Source: Flavobacterium acetivorans
GTDB taxonomy: Bacteria > Bacteroidota > Bacteroidia > Flavobacteriales > Flavobacteriaceae
Length of the DNA stretch: 64,000 nucleotides
Assembly (NCBI RefSeq): GCF_020911885.1
Contig: NZ_CP087132.1
Coordinates: 1,302,001-1,366,000, forward strand
Reading direction: 5' to 3'
How positions within the stretch are numbered: position 1 is the first letter of the stretch; each line of letters opens with the position of its first letter. Position numbers and translations under genes: made by a program. Shown here piece by piece: positions 31,501-40,905 of the stretch. The notes under the pieces were generated by a model that made no database searches, was not told the DNA's origin, and was given only the letters and a program-made list of their open reading frames with translations.

Positions 31501-32109
31501 CTATTTTTTAATACTGTCGTGTGCGTGGGTCTGAATGCCGTTATTCCATAAAGTAAGAATGTCTGTAGCGACAGCGGCTCCGCTTCCTGCGGCAATGGAT
31601 AATTGGCTTCTCCAGCCGGCAAGTGTACCTGCGACATAAATGCCCTCGGTAACTTTATGATCAACATTTCGTAACTGGATGCGTTGCTTCTCTGGAATCG
31701 ATTTTTTATGGGGTTCAATGTAGTCCATCAATCCTTCTATTGCAAAGGTGTTTGCTGCTCCAATGGCGACCACGATTATTTTAGACTGATAGCTGTTTTT
31801 GTTTGTAGTGATCGTGAATTCAGGGTAGGCTCCTTCTATTTTTAGAACTTTCTCGTTTGGAATTTGAATAAGGTGCGGATAGGTTTCGGATAAATCCCGG
31901 GTACTTTCGATTAACAAGTCTGATCCTAGTTTCCCCGGTGGGATTCCGTAGGCGTTGTTAAAAACAGCTTCTTGAAGAGAAGATGTTTTTTGGTGGGTAA
32001 AAATACCTATTTTTTTATTGAGGGCAAAGGCTTTGTCTTTTGCAGAGCCTAAGACCAGAGCGCAGGATATGCCTGAAACTCCGCCGCCAATAATAAGGAC
32101 ATCAAACAT
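31501..32109 (-). CDS. Shortened thioredoxin-reductase-like FAD protein
   Basis: The 202-residue protein begins with an FAD dinucleotide fold (DVLIIGGGVSGISCAL, residues 3-18) and ends with the second FAD contact, GIYVAGTLAGWRSQLSIAAGSG. Thioredoxin reductases are about 310 residues; the NADPH-binding domain and its redox CxxC, normally inserted between these two parts, are absent. The few Cys present do not form a CxxC. It is therefore an FAD-only relative whose electron donor and substrate are unknown. The next gene, a small membrane protein, is 2 bases upstream in the same direction, so they are co-transcribed. Confidence 0.82.
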   Translation of the reverse strand: MFDVLIIGGGVSGISCALVLGSAKDKAFALNKKIGIFTHQKTSSLQEAVFNNAYGIPPGKLGSDLLIESTRDLSETYPHLIQIPNEKVLKIEGAYPEFTITTNKNSYQSKIIVVAIGAANTFAIEGLMDYIEPHKKSIPEKQRIQLRNVDHKVTEGIYVAGTLAGWRSQLSIAAGSGAAVATDILTLWNNGIQTHAHDSIKK

Positions 32110-32111
32110 AA

Positions 32112-32315
32112 TTATAGTTTGTCTTTCATTTTTTCTTCTATTTTTTTAGACATTCTAAAAATTAAAAGAATCAACATCGCGCAGAAAGAGGCTGCAATTC
32201 CAATAAAAGCAACTATACTATCTCCTTGAAAAGGATTTTTGAAATCCAGTAATGTGATATTGAAAATAATAAGCGCCAGTGCTAAAACTACTAAGATGTT
32301 AGTAAAGATTTTCAT
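32112..32315 (-). CDS. Small two-helix membrane protein
   Basis: From the ATG at 32315 the product is 67 residues (MKIFTNILVV to MKDKL). It has two hydrophobic segments separated by a short polar loop (LLDFKNPFQGDS) and a very basic tail (RMSKKIEEKMKDKL). An upstream in-frame ATG at 32384 would add 23 polar residues, but the shorter start places the hydrophobic helix at the N-terminus as expected. It lies directly ahead of the FAD protein gene. No family recognised. Confidence 0.7.
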   Translation of the reverse strand: MKIFTNILVVLALALIIFNITLLDFKNPFQGDSIVAFIGIAASFCAMLILLIFRMSKKIEEKMKDKL

Positions 32316-32442
32316 AAGTTGATTTTTTATTTCTGTTGTAAATTCAAGATATTCAGTCTGTTTTGAATTTACATTACAATCCATGTAAACTTAGGATTAT
32401 TTTTACAGCGATAATTAGGGAGTAAATTTATAAAATTTTTTT

Positions 32443-33021
32443 TTAGAGAAACAAACCTTTAACATTCGCTGCGAATAATTTAACAGCAATAGCCAAAAGG
32501 ACTACTCCAAAAGTCTTTCGTACAACACCAAGGCCGTTTTTTCCCAGCATTCTTTCTATTTTAGAAGAGGATTTTAAGACAATGTACACCAAGATAACAT
32601 TAAGGAGTATGGCAATGATGATATTAGTGGTGTGGAATTGTGATTTTAATGAAAGCAATGTGGTCATAGTTCCTGCTCCGGCAATCAAAGGGAAAGCAAG
32701 CGGAACTATAGAGGCTGAACTCGCTTCTTCGTCTGTGTAAATTCGTATTCCTAAAATCATTTCCAGTGCTAGAAAAAACAATACAAAGGAACCTGCTACA
32801 GCAAAAGAGTTGACGTCGATTCCAATGAGGTCTAAAAGTTCTTCTCCAACAAAAAGAAAAGTTATCAGGATGATTCCAGAGACTACCGAGGCTTTTTCGG
32901 ATTCGATATGTCCAAACTTAGATCTTAAATTTATGATAATGGGAACAGAACCGATAATGTCAATTACTGCAAATAATACCATTCCTACGGTAATGATTTC
33001 TTTTAAGTCTAATCCTAGCAT
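32443..33021 (-). CDS. MarC family integral membrane protein
   Basis: The 192-residue protein has about six membrane segments and the family signatures FAVIDIIGSVPIIINL near residue 17 and PLAFPLIAGAGTMTTLLSL near residue 105. MarC proteins were once linked to multiple antibiotic resistance in Escherichia coli but that role was withdrawn; their function is unknown. It is a single gene. Confidence 0.92.
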   Translation of the reverse strand: MLGLDLKEIITVGMVLFAVIDIIGSVPIIINLRSKFGHIESEKASVVSGIILITFLFVGEELLDLIGIDVNSFAVAGSFVLFFLALEMILGIRIYTDEEASSASIVPLAFPLIAGAGTMTTLLSLKSQFHTTNIIIAILLNVILVYIVLKSSSKIERMLGKNGLGVVRKTFGVVLLAIAVKLFAANVKGLFL

Positions 33022-33229
33022 AGTTTTTTATGAGCAAAGTTAAACTTTTTGACTTATTATTGGTTATTTTAGGGAGTAAGTGTTTTATTTTTAATTTTTT
33101 GGTTAAGGTCGTGCGGATTGTCTTGTTGGGACTAGGTTTGTGATGTGTTTATCGCTGCTTGACTCTGTGTTGGATTTTGTAGAAAGGTTAAAGTTGGTTT
33201 TTATCCGGAGAATAATAGGATACTTTAAT

Positions 33230-33237
33230 TACCTTTG
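33230..33237 (+). promoter_or_regulatory. TAnnTTTG box upstream of the DUF3109 gene
   Basis: TACCTTTG matches the Bacteroidetes -7 consensus and lies 27 bases before the chosen ATG at 33265. No TTG is found at the usual spacing, so the match is partial. It overlaps an alternative upstream start near 33235, which argues for the ATG at 33265. Confidence 0.45.
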
Positions 33238-33264
33238 CGTTTAATTATTAAGTACTACAAAGTA

Positions 33265-33834
33265 ATGTTTCAATTAGGAAAAACTATCGTCTCAGAAGAC
33301 ATTTTAGAAAAAGATTTTGTTTGTAATTTATCAGCCTGTAAAGGGGCTTGTTGTGTTGACGGCGATGCCGGCGCACCTTTGAGTCTTGATGAAACTAAAA
33401 TCTTGGAAGCAATCTATCCTAAGGTAAAACCTTTTTTACGCAAGCAGGGCATCGAGGCAATCGAAGCTCAGGGAACTTGGGTGAATGGTATTGACGGTGA
33501 TTTAGAAACTCCGCTAATTGACAATAAGGATTGTGCTTACGTAATTTTTGATGGTAAAACCGCCTTGTGTGGAATTGAACAAGCGTATAATCAAGGGGTA
33601 ATTGACTGGAAAAAGCCTGTTTCTTGTCACCTTTATCCGATTCGGGTGAAAGATTTCTCGGAGTTCGCAGCTGTTAATTATGACAAATGGGATATTTGTG
33701 ATGCTGCCTGTTCTTTAGGTCAGGAACTTGAAGTTCCTGTATATAAATTTGTTAAAGAAGCGCTGGTTCGAAAGTTTGGTGAAGACTGGTATGCAGAGCT
33801 TGAAAAAGTTGCTGAAGAGTTAAAAAAGCAATAA
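33265..33834 (+). CDS. DUF3109 family protein
   Basis: From the ATG at 33265 the product is 189 residues ([15 protein letters not shown]). Conserved Cys residues ([44 protein letters not shown]) form the Cys-rich pattern of the DUF3109/YkgJ-like group, thought to chelate zinc or iron. Its function is not known. It stands alone ahead of nrdB, with 260 bases between. Confidence 0.88.
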   Translation: MFQLGKTIVSEDILEKDFVCNLSACKGACCVDGDAGAPLSLDETKILEAIYPKVKPFLRKQGIEAIEAQGTWVNGIDGDLETPLIDNKDCAYVIFDGKTALCGIEQAYNQGVIDWKKPVSCHLYPIRVKDFSEFAAVNYDKWDICDAACSLGQELEVPVYKFVKEALVRKFGEDWYAELEKVAEELKKQ

Positions 33835-34094
33835 GAGAAAACTATTTTTTTTATTTGTTTTTTGCTTTTATAAATCCTATATTTTACGGCACTTAAGGGT
33901 TTTTTATGTTTTGTAAAACACTCATATTCAATTAGATATAAATAAGCTTTAAAAATATTCTATTTCTGTCCTTTGTTAAAAACTAGGGCCGATTGTGAAT
34001 AAGTTTGGCTTTTAATTGCCGCAATATTTCACAATCTTTGTAACTCTCAAAAAGTATAAAATTCCGTTAAAATCTTTTAAAAAATAAAATTATA

Positions 34095-35072
34095 ATGTCG
34101 CAAATTGAACCAATTTTACAAGAGAATAAAAATCGTTTCGTAATTTTTCCTATCAAACATCATGATATTTGGGAATGGTATAAGAAGATGGAGGCCAGTT
34201 TTTGGACTGCAGAAGAAATTGATTTATCGCAAGATTTGAATGATTGGAACAATAAGTTAAGTGAAGATGAAAAATATTTCATTAAACATATTCTTGCTTT
34301 TTTTGCCGCATCTGACGGAATTGTAAATGAGAATTTGGCTGAAAACTTTGTCAATGAAGTGCAATATGCCGAAGCGAAATTTTTCTATGGTTTTCAAATC
34401 ATGATGGAGAACATTCACAGCGAAACTTATTCGTTATTGATTGATACTTATGTCAAAGATGAAACCGAGAAAGATGAGCTGTTTAATGCATTGGAAGTAT
34501 TTCCTGCAATCAAGAAGAAGGCAGATTGGGCTTTGAAATGGATTGAATCGGATTCATTTGCAGAACGTTTGATTGCTTTTGCAGCCGTAGAAGGGATTTT
34601 CTTCTCAGGGGCGTTTTGTTCTATTTATTGGTTGAAAAAACGTGGTTTAATGCCAGGATTGACCTTCTCTAATGAATTAATTTCTCGTGACGAAGGTGTT
34701 CACTGTGACTTTGCGGTGCATTTGCACAACCACCACTTGGTGAATAAAGTGCCAAAAGACAGAATTAGAAGTATCATTGTAGATGCTTTGAATATAGAAA
34801 GAGAGTTTATTACGGAGTCGCTTCCGGTAAGTTTAATAGGGATGAATGCTACATTGATGACGCAATACCTAGAATTTGTTGCGGATCGATTGTTAGTGGA
34901 ATTGGGTTGTGACAGAGAATACAATACTACAAATCCATTTGATTTTATGGACATGATTTCGCTTCAAGGGAAAACCAATTTCTTTGAGAAAAAAGTGGCC
35001 GAATATCAAAAATCAGGTGTGATGAATACGGATAGTGATGCTCAAAAAATATCTTTTGACGCTGATTTTTAA
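34095..35072 (+). CDS. nrdB: Class Ia ribonucleotide reductase, small subunit
   Basis: The 325-residue diiron subunit generates the radical used by NrdA. The sequence is of the eukaryote-like R2 type: [15 protein letters not shown] supplies the ligand Asp43, and [16 protein letters not shown] supplies Glu105, His108 and the radical Tyr112. Further ligands are in [12 protein letters not shown] and [13 protein letters not shown]. The C-terminal peptide ([12 protein letters not shown]) ends in the aromatic residue expected for docking to NrdA. nrdA follows after 222 bases in the same direction. Confidence 0.96.
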   Translation: MSQIEPILQENKNRFVIFPIKHHDIWEWYKKMEASFWTAEEIDLSQDLNDWNNKLSEDEKYFIKHILAFFAASDGIVNENLAENFVNEVQYAEAKFFYGFQIMMENIHSETYSLLIDTYVKDETEKDELFNALEVFPAIKKKADWALKWIESDSFAERLIAFAAVEGIFFSGAFCSIYWLKKRGLMPGLTFSNELISRDEGVHCDFAVHLHNHHLVNKVPKDRIRSIIVDALNIEREFITESLPVSLIGMNATLMTQYLEFVADRLLVELGCDREYNTTNPFDFMDMISLQGKTNFFEKKVAEYQKSGVMNTDSDAQKISFDADF

Positions 35073-35294
35073 AATTAAAATTTTTATTGAACCTGTAGTT
35101 AATTAGTTCTTGACTGGTTTGATTTTTGTTTAATACCTTCCTGTTACTGTGGTTTTAGCCCAGATAGCAGTGGAAATCCTTTTTATTTTTTTTAAATAAA
35201 AAGATTGCAACGGATAGCTGGAAGAAGCTCCAAAAAAAGATTACAAATAACGAAAACAGCGAAGGGATTTTCTGTTTTAAAAACAAACAAAAGT

Positions 35295-37709
35295 ATGTAC
35301 GTAGTAAAAAGAGACGGTCGTAAAGAGCCGGTAATGTTCGACAAAATCACGGATAGAATTAAAAAACTATGCTATGGTTTGAATGATTTAGTAGATGCCG
35401 TGAAAGTGGCGATGCGAGTAATTGAAGGACTTTATGATGGAGTTTCTACGTCAGAATTAGATAATTTAGCAGCCGAAACCGCGGCTTCGATGACTATTGC
35501 GCATCCTGATTATGCTCAATTGGCGGCGAGAATTGCGATTTCGAACTTGCATTCCAATACTAAAAAATCATTCTCGGAAACAATGAACGATATGTTTCAT
35601 TATGTGAACCCGAGAAATGGACAAGATGCGCCTTTGCTTTCAGAGGAAGTGCATAAGGTGATTATGGAGAATGCGGAATTCTTGGATTCTCATGTCATCT
35701 ATAACAGAGATTTTAATTATGACTATTTTGGTTTTAAAACATTAGAGCGTTCTTATTTGTTGAAAATAAACGGTAAAATTGTTGAAAGACCACAACATAT
35801 GTTGATGCGTGTGTCAGTTGGAATTCACTTAGATGATTTAGAATCGGTGATTGAAACCTATGAGCTAATGTCGAAGAAATTCTTCACTCACGCCACACCA
35901 ACATTGTTTAATGCAGGAACTCCAAAACCTCAAATGTCTTCTTGTTTCCTTTTGGCCATGCAAGATGATAGTATTGACGGGATTTATGATACTTTGAAGC
36001 AAACGGCGAAAATCTCGCAATCAGCAGGTGGAATAGGACTTTCTATTCACAACATCCGCGCGACAGGAAGTTATATACGCGGGACCAACGGAACTTCAAA
36101 TGGGATTGTTCCTATGTTGAGAGTTTTTAACGACACGGCAAGATATGTTGATCAAGGTGGTGGAAAACGCAAAGGTAGTTTTGCGATTTATATCGAAACT
36201 TGGCATGCCGATATTTTTGAATTCTTGGATTTGAAAAAGAATACCGGAAAAGAAGAAATGCGTGCTAGAGATTTGTTCTTTGCTATGTGGACTTCGGATT
36301 TATTCATGAAAAGAGTACAGGAAGATGGTATTTGGACCTTGATGTGTCCTAACGAATGCCCAGGATTATATGATGTTTATGGCGAAGAATTTGAAGCTTT
36401 GTATGTAAGTTACGAGCAGCAAGGAAAAGGAAGGAAAACGATCAAAGCGCATGAATTGTGGGAGAAAATCTTGGAATCGCAAATTGAGACTGGAACTCCT
36501 TACATGTTGTATAAAGATGCGGTCAATAGAAAATCAAATCAAAAAAATCTGGGAACTATTCGTTCATCGAATTTGTGTACGGAGATTATGGAATTTACTT
36601 CCAAAGATGAGATTGCAGTTTGTAACTTGGCTTCATTGTCATTGCCAATGTTTGTGGAGAATAATGAATTCAACCACGAATTATTGTTTACCGTTACAAA
36701 ACGTGTAACCCGAAACTTGAATAGAGTTATTGATAGAAATTATTATCCTGTAAAAGAAGGAGAGAATTCAAATAAACGTCACAGACCTATTGGCCTTGGA
36801 GTACAAGGATTAGCGGATGCTTTCATCATGTTGCGTATGCCTTTTACCAGTGATGCAGCTAAGAAACTGAATCAGGAAATTTTTGAAACCCTTTACTTCG
36901 CTGCTGTAACGGCTTCGATGGAAATGGCCAAAGAAGAAGGGCCGTATTCTACTTTTGAAGGTTCACCAATGTCTCAAGGAGAGTTTCAGCACAATATGTG
37001 GGGAATGAAAGATGAGGAATTATCAGGTCGTTGGGATTGGGCTTCATTGCGTAAAGAAGTGGTAGAGCACGGAGTTCGTAATTCATTGTTAGTTGCGCCA
37101 ATGCCAACAGCTTCTACATCTCAAATTTTAGGAAACAACGAAGCATTTGAGCCCTATACTTCTAATATTTACACTCGTCGTGTATTGTCAGGAGAATTCA
37201 TCGTGGTAAACAAACATTTGTTGCATGACTTAGTAGAACTTGGTTTATGGAATGAAACCTTGAAACAAGAACTAATGCGAAATAATGGTTCGGTTCAAGA
37301 CTTAAATATTCCGCAAGATTTGAAAGAATTGTACAAAACCGTGTGGGAAATGTCTATGAAAGACATTATCGATATGTCACGTCAACGTGGTTATTTTGTA
37401 GATCAATCTCAGTCATTGAACTTGTTTATGCAAAATGCCAACTATTCGAAATTGACCTCTATGCATTTCTATGCTTGGCAATCCGGATTGAAAACAGGAA
37501 TGTATTACTTAAGAACAAAAGCGGCTGTTGATGCAATTAAATTCACATTGAACAACGATAAAAAAGCAGAACCAATTCAGGTATTGTCGAGACCTGTGTC
37601 GGCTCCTGTTGCCACTGCTCCGGTAGAATTGACTGCCGAAGAATACAGAGCGATGATCGAATTGGCTAAAAACGCCGATCCGGATGATTGTGAAATGTGT
37701 GGGTCGTAA
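35295..37709 (+). CDS. nrdA: Class Ia ribonucleotide reductase, large subunit
   Basis: From the ATG at 35295 the product is 804 residues and begins [13 protein letters not shown], the start of an ATP-cone activity domain. An upstream in-frame ATG at 35205 would add 30 basic residues not seen in the family. The active site is visible: SSCFLL supplies a redox Cys, SSNLCTEI the thiyl-radical Cys, [19 protein letters not shown] the substrate loop, and MYYLRTKAA the tyrosine pair of the radical path. The C-terminal Cys pair is CEMC, close to the end (DDCEMCGS). It reduces ribonucleoside diphosphates with NrdB. Confidence 0.96.
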   Translation: MYVVKRDGRKEPVMFDKITDRIKKLCYGLNDLVDAVKVAMRVIEGLYDGVSTSELDNLAAETAASMTIAHPDYAQLAARIAISNLHSNTKKSFSETMNDMFHYVNPRNGQDAPLLSEEVHKVIMENAEFLDSHVIYNRDFNYDYFGFKTLERSYLLKINGKIVERPQHMLMRVSVGIHLDDLESVIETYELMSKKFFTHATPTLFNAGTPKPQMSSCFLLAMQDDSIDGIYDTLKQTAKISQSAGGIGLSIHNIRATGSYIRGTNGTSNGIVPMLRVFNDTARYVDQGGGKRKGSFAIYIETWHADIFEFLDLKKNTGKEEMRARDLFFAMWTSDLFMKRVQEDGIWTLMCPNECPGLYDVYGEEFEALYVSYEQQGKGRKTIKAHELWEKILESQIETGTPYMLYKDAVNRKSNQKNLGTIRSSNLCTEIMEFTSKDEIAVCNLASLSLPMFVENNEFNHELLFTVTKRVTRNLNRVIDRNYYPVKEGENSNKRHRPIGLGVQGLADAFIMLRMPFTSDAAKKLNQEIFETLYFAAVTASMEMAKEEGPYSTFEGSPMSQGEFQHNMWGMKDEELSGRWDWASLRKEVVEHGVRNSLLVAPMPTASTSQILGNNEAFEPYTSNIYTRRVLSGEFIVVNKHLLHDLVELGLWNETLKQELMRNNGSVQDLNIPQDLKELYKTVWEMSMKDIIDMSRQRGYFVDQSQSLNLFMQNANYSKLTSMHFYAWQSGLKTGMYYLRTKAAVDAIKFTLNNDKKAEPIQVLSRPVSAPVATAPVELTAEEYRAMIELAKNADPDDCEMCGS

Positions 37710-37789
37710 GAATTTTGGAGTGATTAACGATTTTTAATCGAAATTCAATAATTCATAGCTCTTTTGTCATTTCGACGAAGGAGAGTTCT

Positions 37790-37825
37790 AAAGCAGCTAT
37801 CATTTTGGTAGCTGCTTTTTTTTTG
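37790..37825 (+). terminator. Terminator of nrdA
   Basis: AAAGCAGCTA (37790-37799) and TAGCTGCTTT (37809-37818) form a 10-bp stem followed by T residues. It lies 80 bases past the stop. Confidence 0.85.
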
Positions 37826-37905
37826 AGTTAATAAAAAAATAAAATTGCGGTTTATTGATGTAAATAATTTAGTTTGATTAGAATTATAGTCTGCTGATAA
37901 TTAGT

Positions 37906-37913
37906 TATATTTG
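37906..37913 (+). promoter_or_regulatory. TAnnTTTG box upstream of the RDD gene
   Basis: TATATTTG lies 57 bases before the ATG at 37970. The -33 position has TTA rather than TTG at the usual 19-base spacing. Confidence 0.45.
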
Positions 37914-37969
37914 AGTAAGTTATACTTTGTTAGGTTTTTATTTTTTAAAAGATACTAAAACGGTAAAAT

Positions 37970-38446
37970 ATGAAAAATATAGAATTTACAATTACGGATG
38001 ATTTGCTGGCGACTAAACAGCAGCGTCTTCTCAATTTAATCATTGATTTACTGTTTCTCTATATCATTATATTGAGTGTTGGGACAGCTGTTATGCTTAT
38101 AGGAGAAGCTTCTTATAATTTGGCGCTTTCTGATTGGATAAAGTCAATGGGTTGGCTTGAGATTGTTTTTTACAGCTTACTAATTATGTTTTTGTACTAT
38201 AGCCTGACCGAGATTTATTTCTCTCGAACTTTTGCTCAACTGGTAACCAGAACGGTTGTTGTGAAGAAAGACGGTTCTAAACCTGATAATGCAATGTTCT
38301 TCAAAAGAACATTGTTTAGGTTTATTCCTTTTGAACCTTTCTCCTTTTTAGGCGCTTCATCAAGAGGATGGCATGATGTTTTTTCGGAGACTTATGTAGT
38401 CAAGAAAAAGAAGTTAGCCAGAAAAATGAAATTAATTGAAACTTAG
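37970..38446 (+). CDS. RDD family membrane protein
   Basis: The 158-residue protein begins with the RDD-type motif QQRLLNLIIDLLFLYI, in which the usual Arg-Asp-Asp is spread as R..N.IID. It has two further membrane segments and the family's polar segment SRTFAQLVTRTVVVKKDG, ending in a basic tail. RDD proteins are small membrane proteins; some are sodium/proton exchangers but most are unassigned. It is a single gene between nrdA and dgt with its own terminator. Confidence 0.85.
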   Translation: MKNIEFTITDDLLATKQQRLLNLIIDLLFLYIIILSVGTAVMLIGEASYNLALSDWIKSMGWLEIVFYSLLIMFLYYSLTEIYFSRTFAQLVTRTVVVKKDGSKPDNAMFFKRTLFRFIPFEPFSFLGASSRGWHDVFSETYVVKKKKLARKMKLIET

Positions 38447-38484
38447 AGGAAACTGCGGGAGCATAGTTTGAAAACAATAAAAAC

Positions 38485-38508
38485 AACCATCATTAACGAT
38501 GGTTTTTT
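38485..38508 (+). terminator. Terminator of the RDD gene
   Basis: AACCATC (38485-38491) and GATGGTT (38498-38504) form a 7-bp stem, and a T-run follows. Confidence 0.78.
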
Positions 38509-38573
38509 TGTTTTAAACAGTTGCTTTTTTCTATATTCGCTACTTGTAATTTAATAGTACTTAAATAGTAAAA

Positions 38574-39920
38574 ATGAACTGGGAACAACTCTTATCACTA
38601 AAACGCCAAGGCGATACCAGCAAGCGATTGCGAATAGAACAAGATGATACCCGTTTGGGATTTGAGGTAGATTATGACCGGATTATTTTTTCCTCGGCTT
38701 TCAGAAGCCTTCAAGATAAGACGCAGGTGATTCCGCTTTCTAAAACGGATTTTGTTCATACCCGATTAACGCATAGTTTAGAAGTTTCTGTTGTTGGGCG
38801 TTCTTTGGGACGTTTGGTTGGGAAAAAGATTATTGAAAAATATCCGCATTTAAAAGAAGTTCACGGATTTCATATGAACGATTTTGGGGCTATTGTGGCT
38901 GCAGCATCATTGGCTCATGATATTGGGAATCCGCCTTTTGGCCACTCAGGAGAGAAAGCCATCGGAGAGTATTTTTCGATTGGAAATGGTCAGCAATATA
39001 AAAGCCAGATGACTGATAAAGAATGGCAGGATTTGATTGATTTTGAAGGGAATGCCAATGGCTTTTCGGTTTTGACAGCCAGTCGTCCCGGAATAGAAGG
39101 CGGACTCCGAATTTCCTTTGCCACTTTGGGTGCTTTTATGAAATACCCTAAAGAGAGTCTTCCAAAAAAACCAACAAAAAATATCGCTGATAAAAAATAC
39201 GGATTCTTCCAAACGGATAAAAAATTCTTTCAGGAAGCAGCCAAAGATATGGGTTTGATTTTCAATAAAACAGGAGATGACATTGGTTTTGAAAGACATC
39301 CCTTGGCTTATCTTGTGGAAGCTGCGGATGATATTTGCTATACTATTATTGACTTTGAAGACGGAATTAATTTGGGCTTGGTCTCAGAAGATTTTGCTTT
39401 AGAATATTTGATTAAATTGGTCAAAGACAGTATTGATACTTCAAAGTACAAGACCTTAGAGACTAAAGAAGATCGTATAAGTTATCTGCGGGCCTTGGCT
39501 ATCGGTAGTTTGATCAATGATGCCGTAAAAGTATTTGTTGCTAACGAAGAAGCGATTTTGGAAGGGCAATTCCCTTTTGCTTTAATGGATAAAAGTAAGT
39601 ACAAGGTTCAGATGGATGATATTATTAAGATTAGCGTCAATAATATTTATCAAAGTCGCGAAGTGATTGAAAAAGAAATCGTGGGTTACCAGATTATACA
39701 GACTTTGTTGGATAAATTCATAACGGCTTATAATAATAAATTTAACGGGCATGCGTCGAATTATGATGCGTTGATCTTGAAATTATTGCCGGAGAAACAT
39801 CTTTTGGAAAAAGAAAACGTTTATGAAAGATTGCTTCATATTTGCCATTTTATTTCCTTGCTTACAGATGGAAATGCATTGGAATTATACGAAACAATCA
39901 ATGGACGCAAGAAAGATTAA
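38574..39920 (+). CDS. dgt: dNTP triphosphohydrolase (dGTPase family)
   Basis: The 448-residue HD-domain enzyme hydrolyses dNTPs to nucleoside and triphosphate, limiting dNTP pools. The metal site is visible as HTRLTHSLEVS near residue 63 and LAHDIGNPPFGHSGE near residue 108, with the later conserved YLVEAADDICYTIIDFEDG. The N-terminus (MNWEQLLSLKRQGD) is typical. Its neighbours include RNR, which makes the same pool. It ends 3 bases before the convergent DUF3078 gene. Confidence 0.92.
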   Translation: MNWEQLLSLKRQGDTSKRLRIEQDDTRLGFEVDYDRIIFSSAFRSLQDKTQVIPLSKTDFVHTRLTHSLEVSVVGRSLGRLVGKKIIEKYPHLKEVHGFHMNDFGAIVAAASLAHDIGNPPFGHSGEKAIGEYFSIGNGQQYKSQMTDKEWQDLIDFEGNANGFSVLTASRPGIEGGLRISFATLGAFMKYPKESLPKKPTKNIADKKYGFFQTDKKFFQEAAKDMGLIFNKTGDDIGFERHPLAYLVEAADDICYTIIDFEDGINLGLVSEDFALEYLIKLVKDSIDTSKYKTLETKEDRISYLRALAIGSLINDAVKVFVANEEAILEGQFPFALMDKSKYKVQMDDIIKISVNNIYQSREVIEKEIVGYQIIQTLLDKFITAYNNKFNGHASNYDALILKLLPEKHLLEKENVYERLLHICHFISLLTDGNALELYETINGRKKD

Positions 39921-39923
39921 TTA

Positions 39924-40874
39924 TTAAAAAACATACTCTAAACCTACGCCTAAAACTTGTTTTAATTGCAGTTTTGGGCCGACGGTTGTTTGTACTCCGT
40001 TAATTTCTTCTTTGGATTTAATATCGTCGTCATAGACAAAATGGGCTCCAATATTCGCCCTGACATATCGGTTTACCACTAAATTTAATTGAGTATTACA
40101 ATCAATGTCAACATTGCCAAAATTATTGATGTAATCAGAATACAAACTCAATCGGTTTTCAAGAATTATATTTTTAAAAATTTCCTTTTTTAAGTAACTG
40201 GTTATTAGGAATCCAAGTTCTGTTTTTGATTTTTTTCCTTCATAAATTAAGTTTCCGTCGACGTCGTAGACGGCTTTGGCAACACCAAAGGCTCCTTGAT
40301 TTGCTAAATATTGATCTAAAACGAGCGTGTTTTTCATCGTGATAGGTGAGATGTAAAGGTTTTCGTCTTTTTTCTTGCTAGAATATTCTGCTCCGGCTCC
40401 TAGGAAAGTATAAGCAGGCGCAAAAAGTCTCGAAATAGCGATCTCTCTATTCGGGTATTTGTAACCGTTTGTAAACTGGGTATTAAAGGTAAATTTTGCC
40501 GAATGATACCAATTAGAAGTACTGTCTTTTCTGTAGCCGATAGTGGAGTTGTATCGAAAGGCATCATCTGTTTTTCTAAGATCAAGACCGTCTTGTTTGT
40601 TTACACCATAACGCACAATAAGTTCTTCGACCCATTTGACATTTCTATTAGAATAAGTTAGAACAAAGCTTCCTTTAAACAATCCTGAAATAGAACTCTC
40701 TCCTCCTGAACTCCAGTTCATAAAGGCAATTTCGCTGAAATCGAAACCAATAGTGTTTTTTCCGTTCCAATTTGAAACGTTTTTAGGTTTAGGGCTTACA
40801 ATGTCTTGGGAGAAGCTGTTTATAGTGAACAGTAATAAAAGTGTCAATAAGGTGTTGCATGCTAACTTTGTCAT
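39924..40874 (-). CDS. DUF3078 family outer-membrane-like protein
   Basis: From the ATG at 40874 the product is 316 residues; a TTG 9 bases upstream is the alternative. A signal peptide (MTKLACNTLLTLLLLFTINSFSQ) precedes alternating beta-type segments, including the typical FMNWSSGGESSISGL, and the protein ends with an aromatic C-terminus (LGVGLEYVF) characteristic of outer-membrane beta-barrels. DUF3078 proteins are common in Bacteroidetes; their function is unknown. It lies 31 bases downstream of dxs in the same direction, so it may be co-transcribed. Confidence 0.85.
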   Translation of the reverse strand: MTKLACNTLLTLLLLFTINSFSQDIVSPKPKNVSNWNGKNTIGFDFSEIAFMNWSSGGESSISGLFKGSFVLTYSNRNVKWVEELIVRYGVNKQDGLDLRKTDDAFRYNSTIGYRKDSTSNWYHSAKFTFNTQFTNGYKYPNREIAISRLFAPAYTFLGAGAEYSSKKKDENLYISPITMKNTLVLDQYLANQGAFGVAKAVYDVDGNLIYEGKKSKTELGFLITSYLKKEIFKNIILENRLSLYSDYINNFGNVDIDCNTQLNLVVNRYVRANIGAHFVYDDDIKSKEEINGVQTTVGPKLQLKQVLGVGLEYVF

Positions 40875-40905
40875 GAATATCAATATTTTTTAGATGGCAA
40901 TATAA

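Noticed and set aside
34033..34040. AATCTTTG as a promoter -7 box for nrdB
   Set aside because: The first base is wrong and the nearest TTG is only 14 bases away, so support is too weak.
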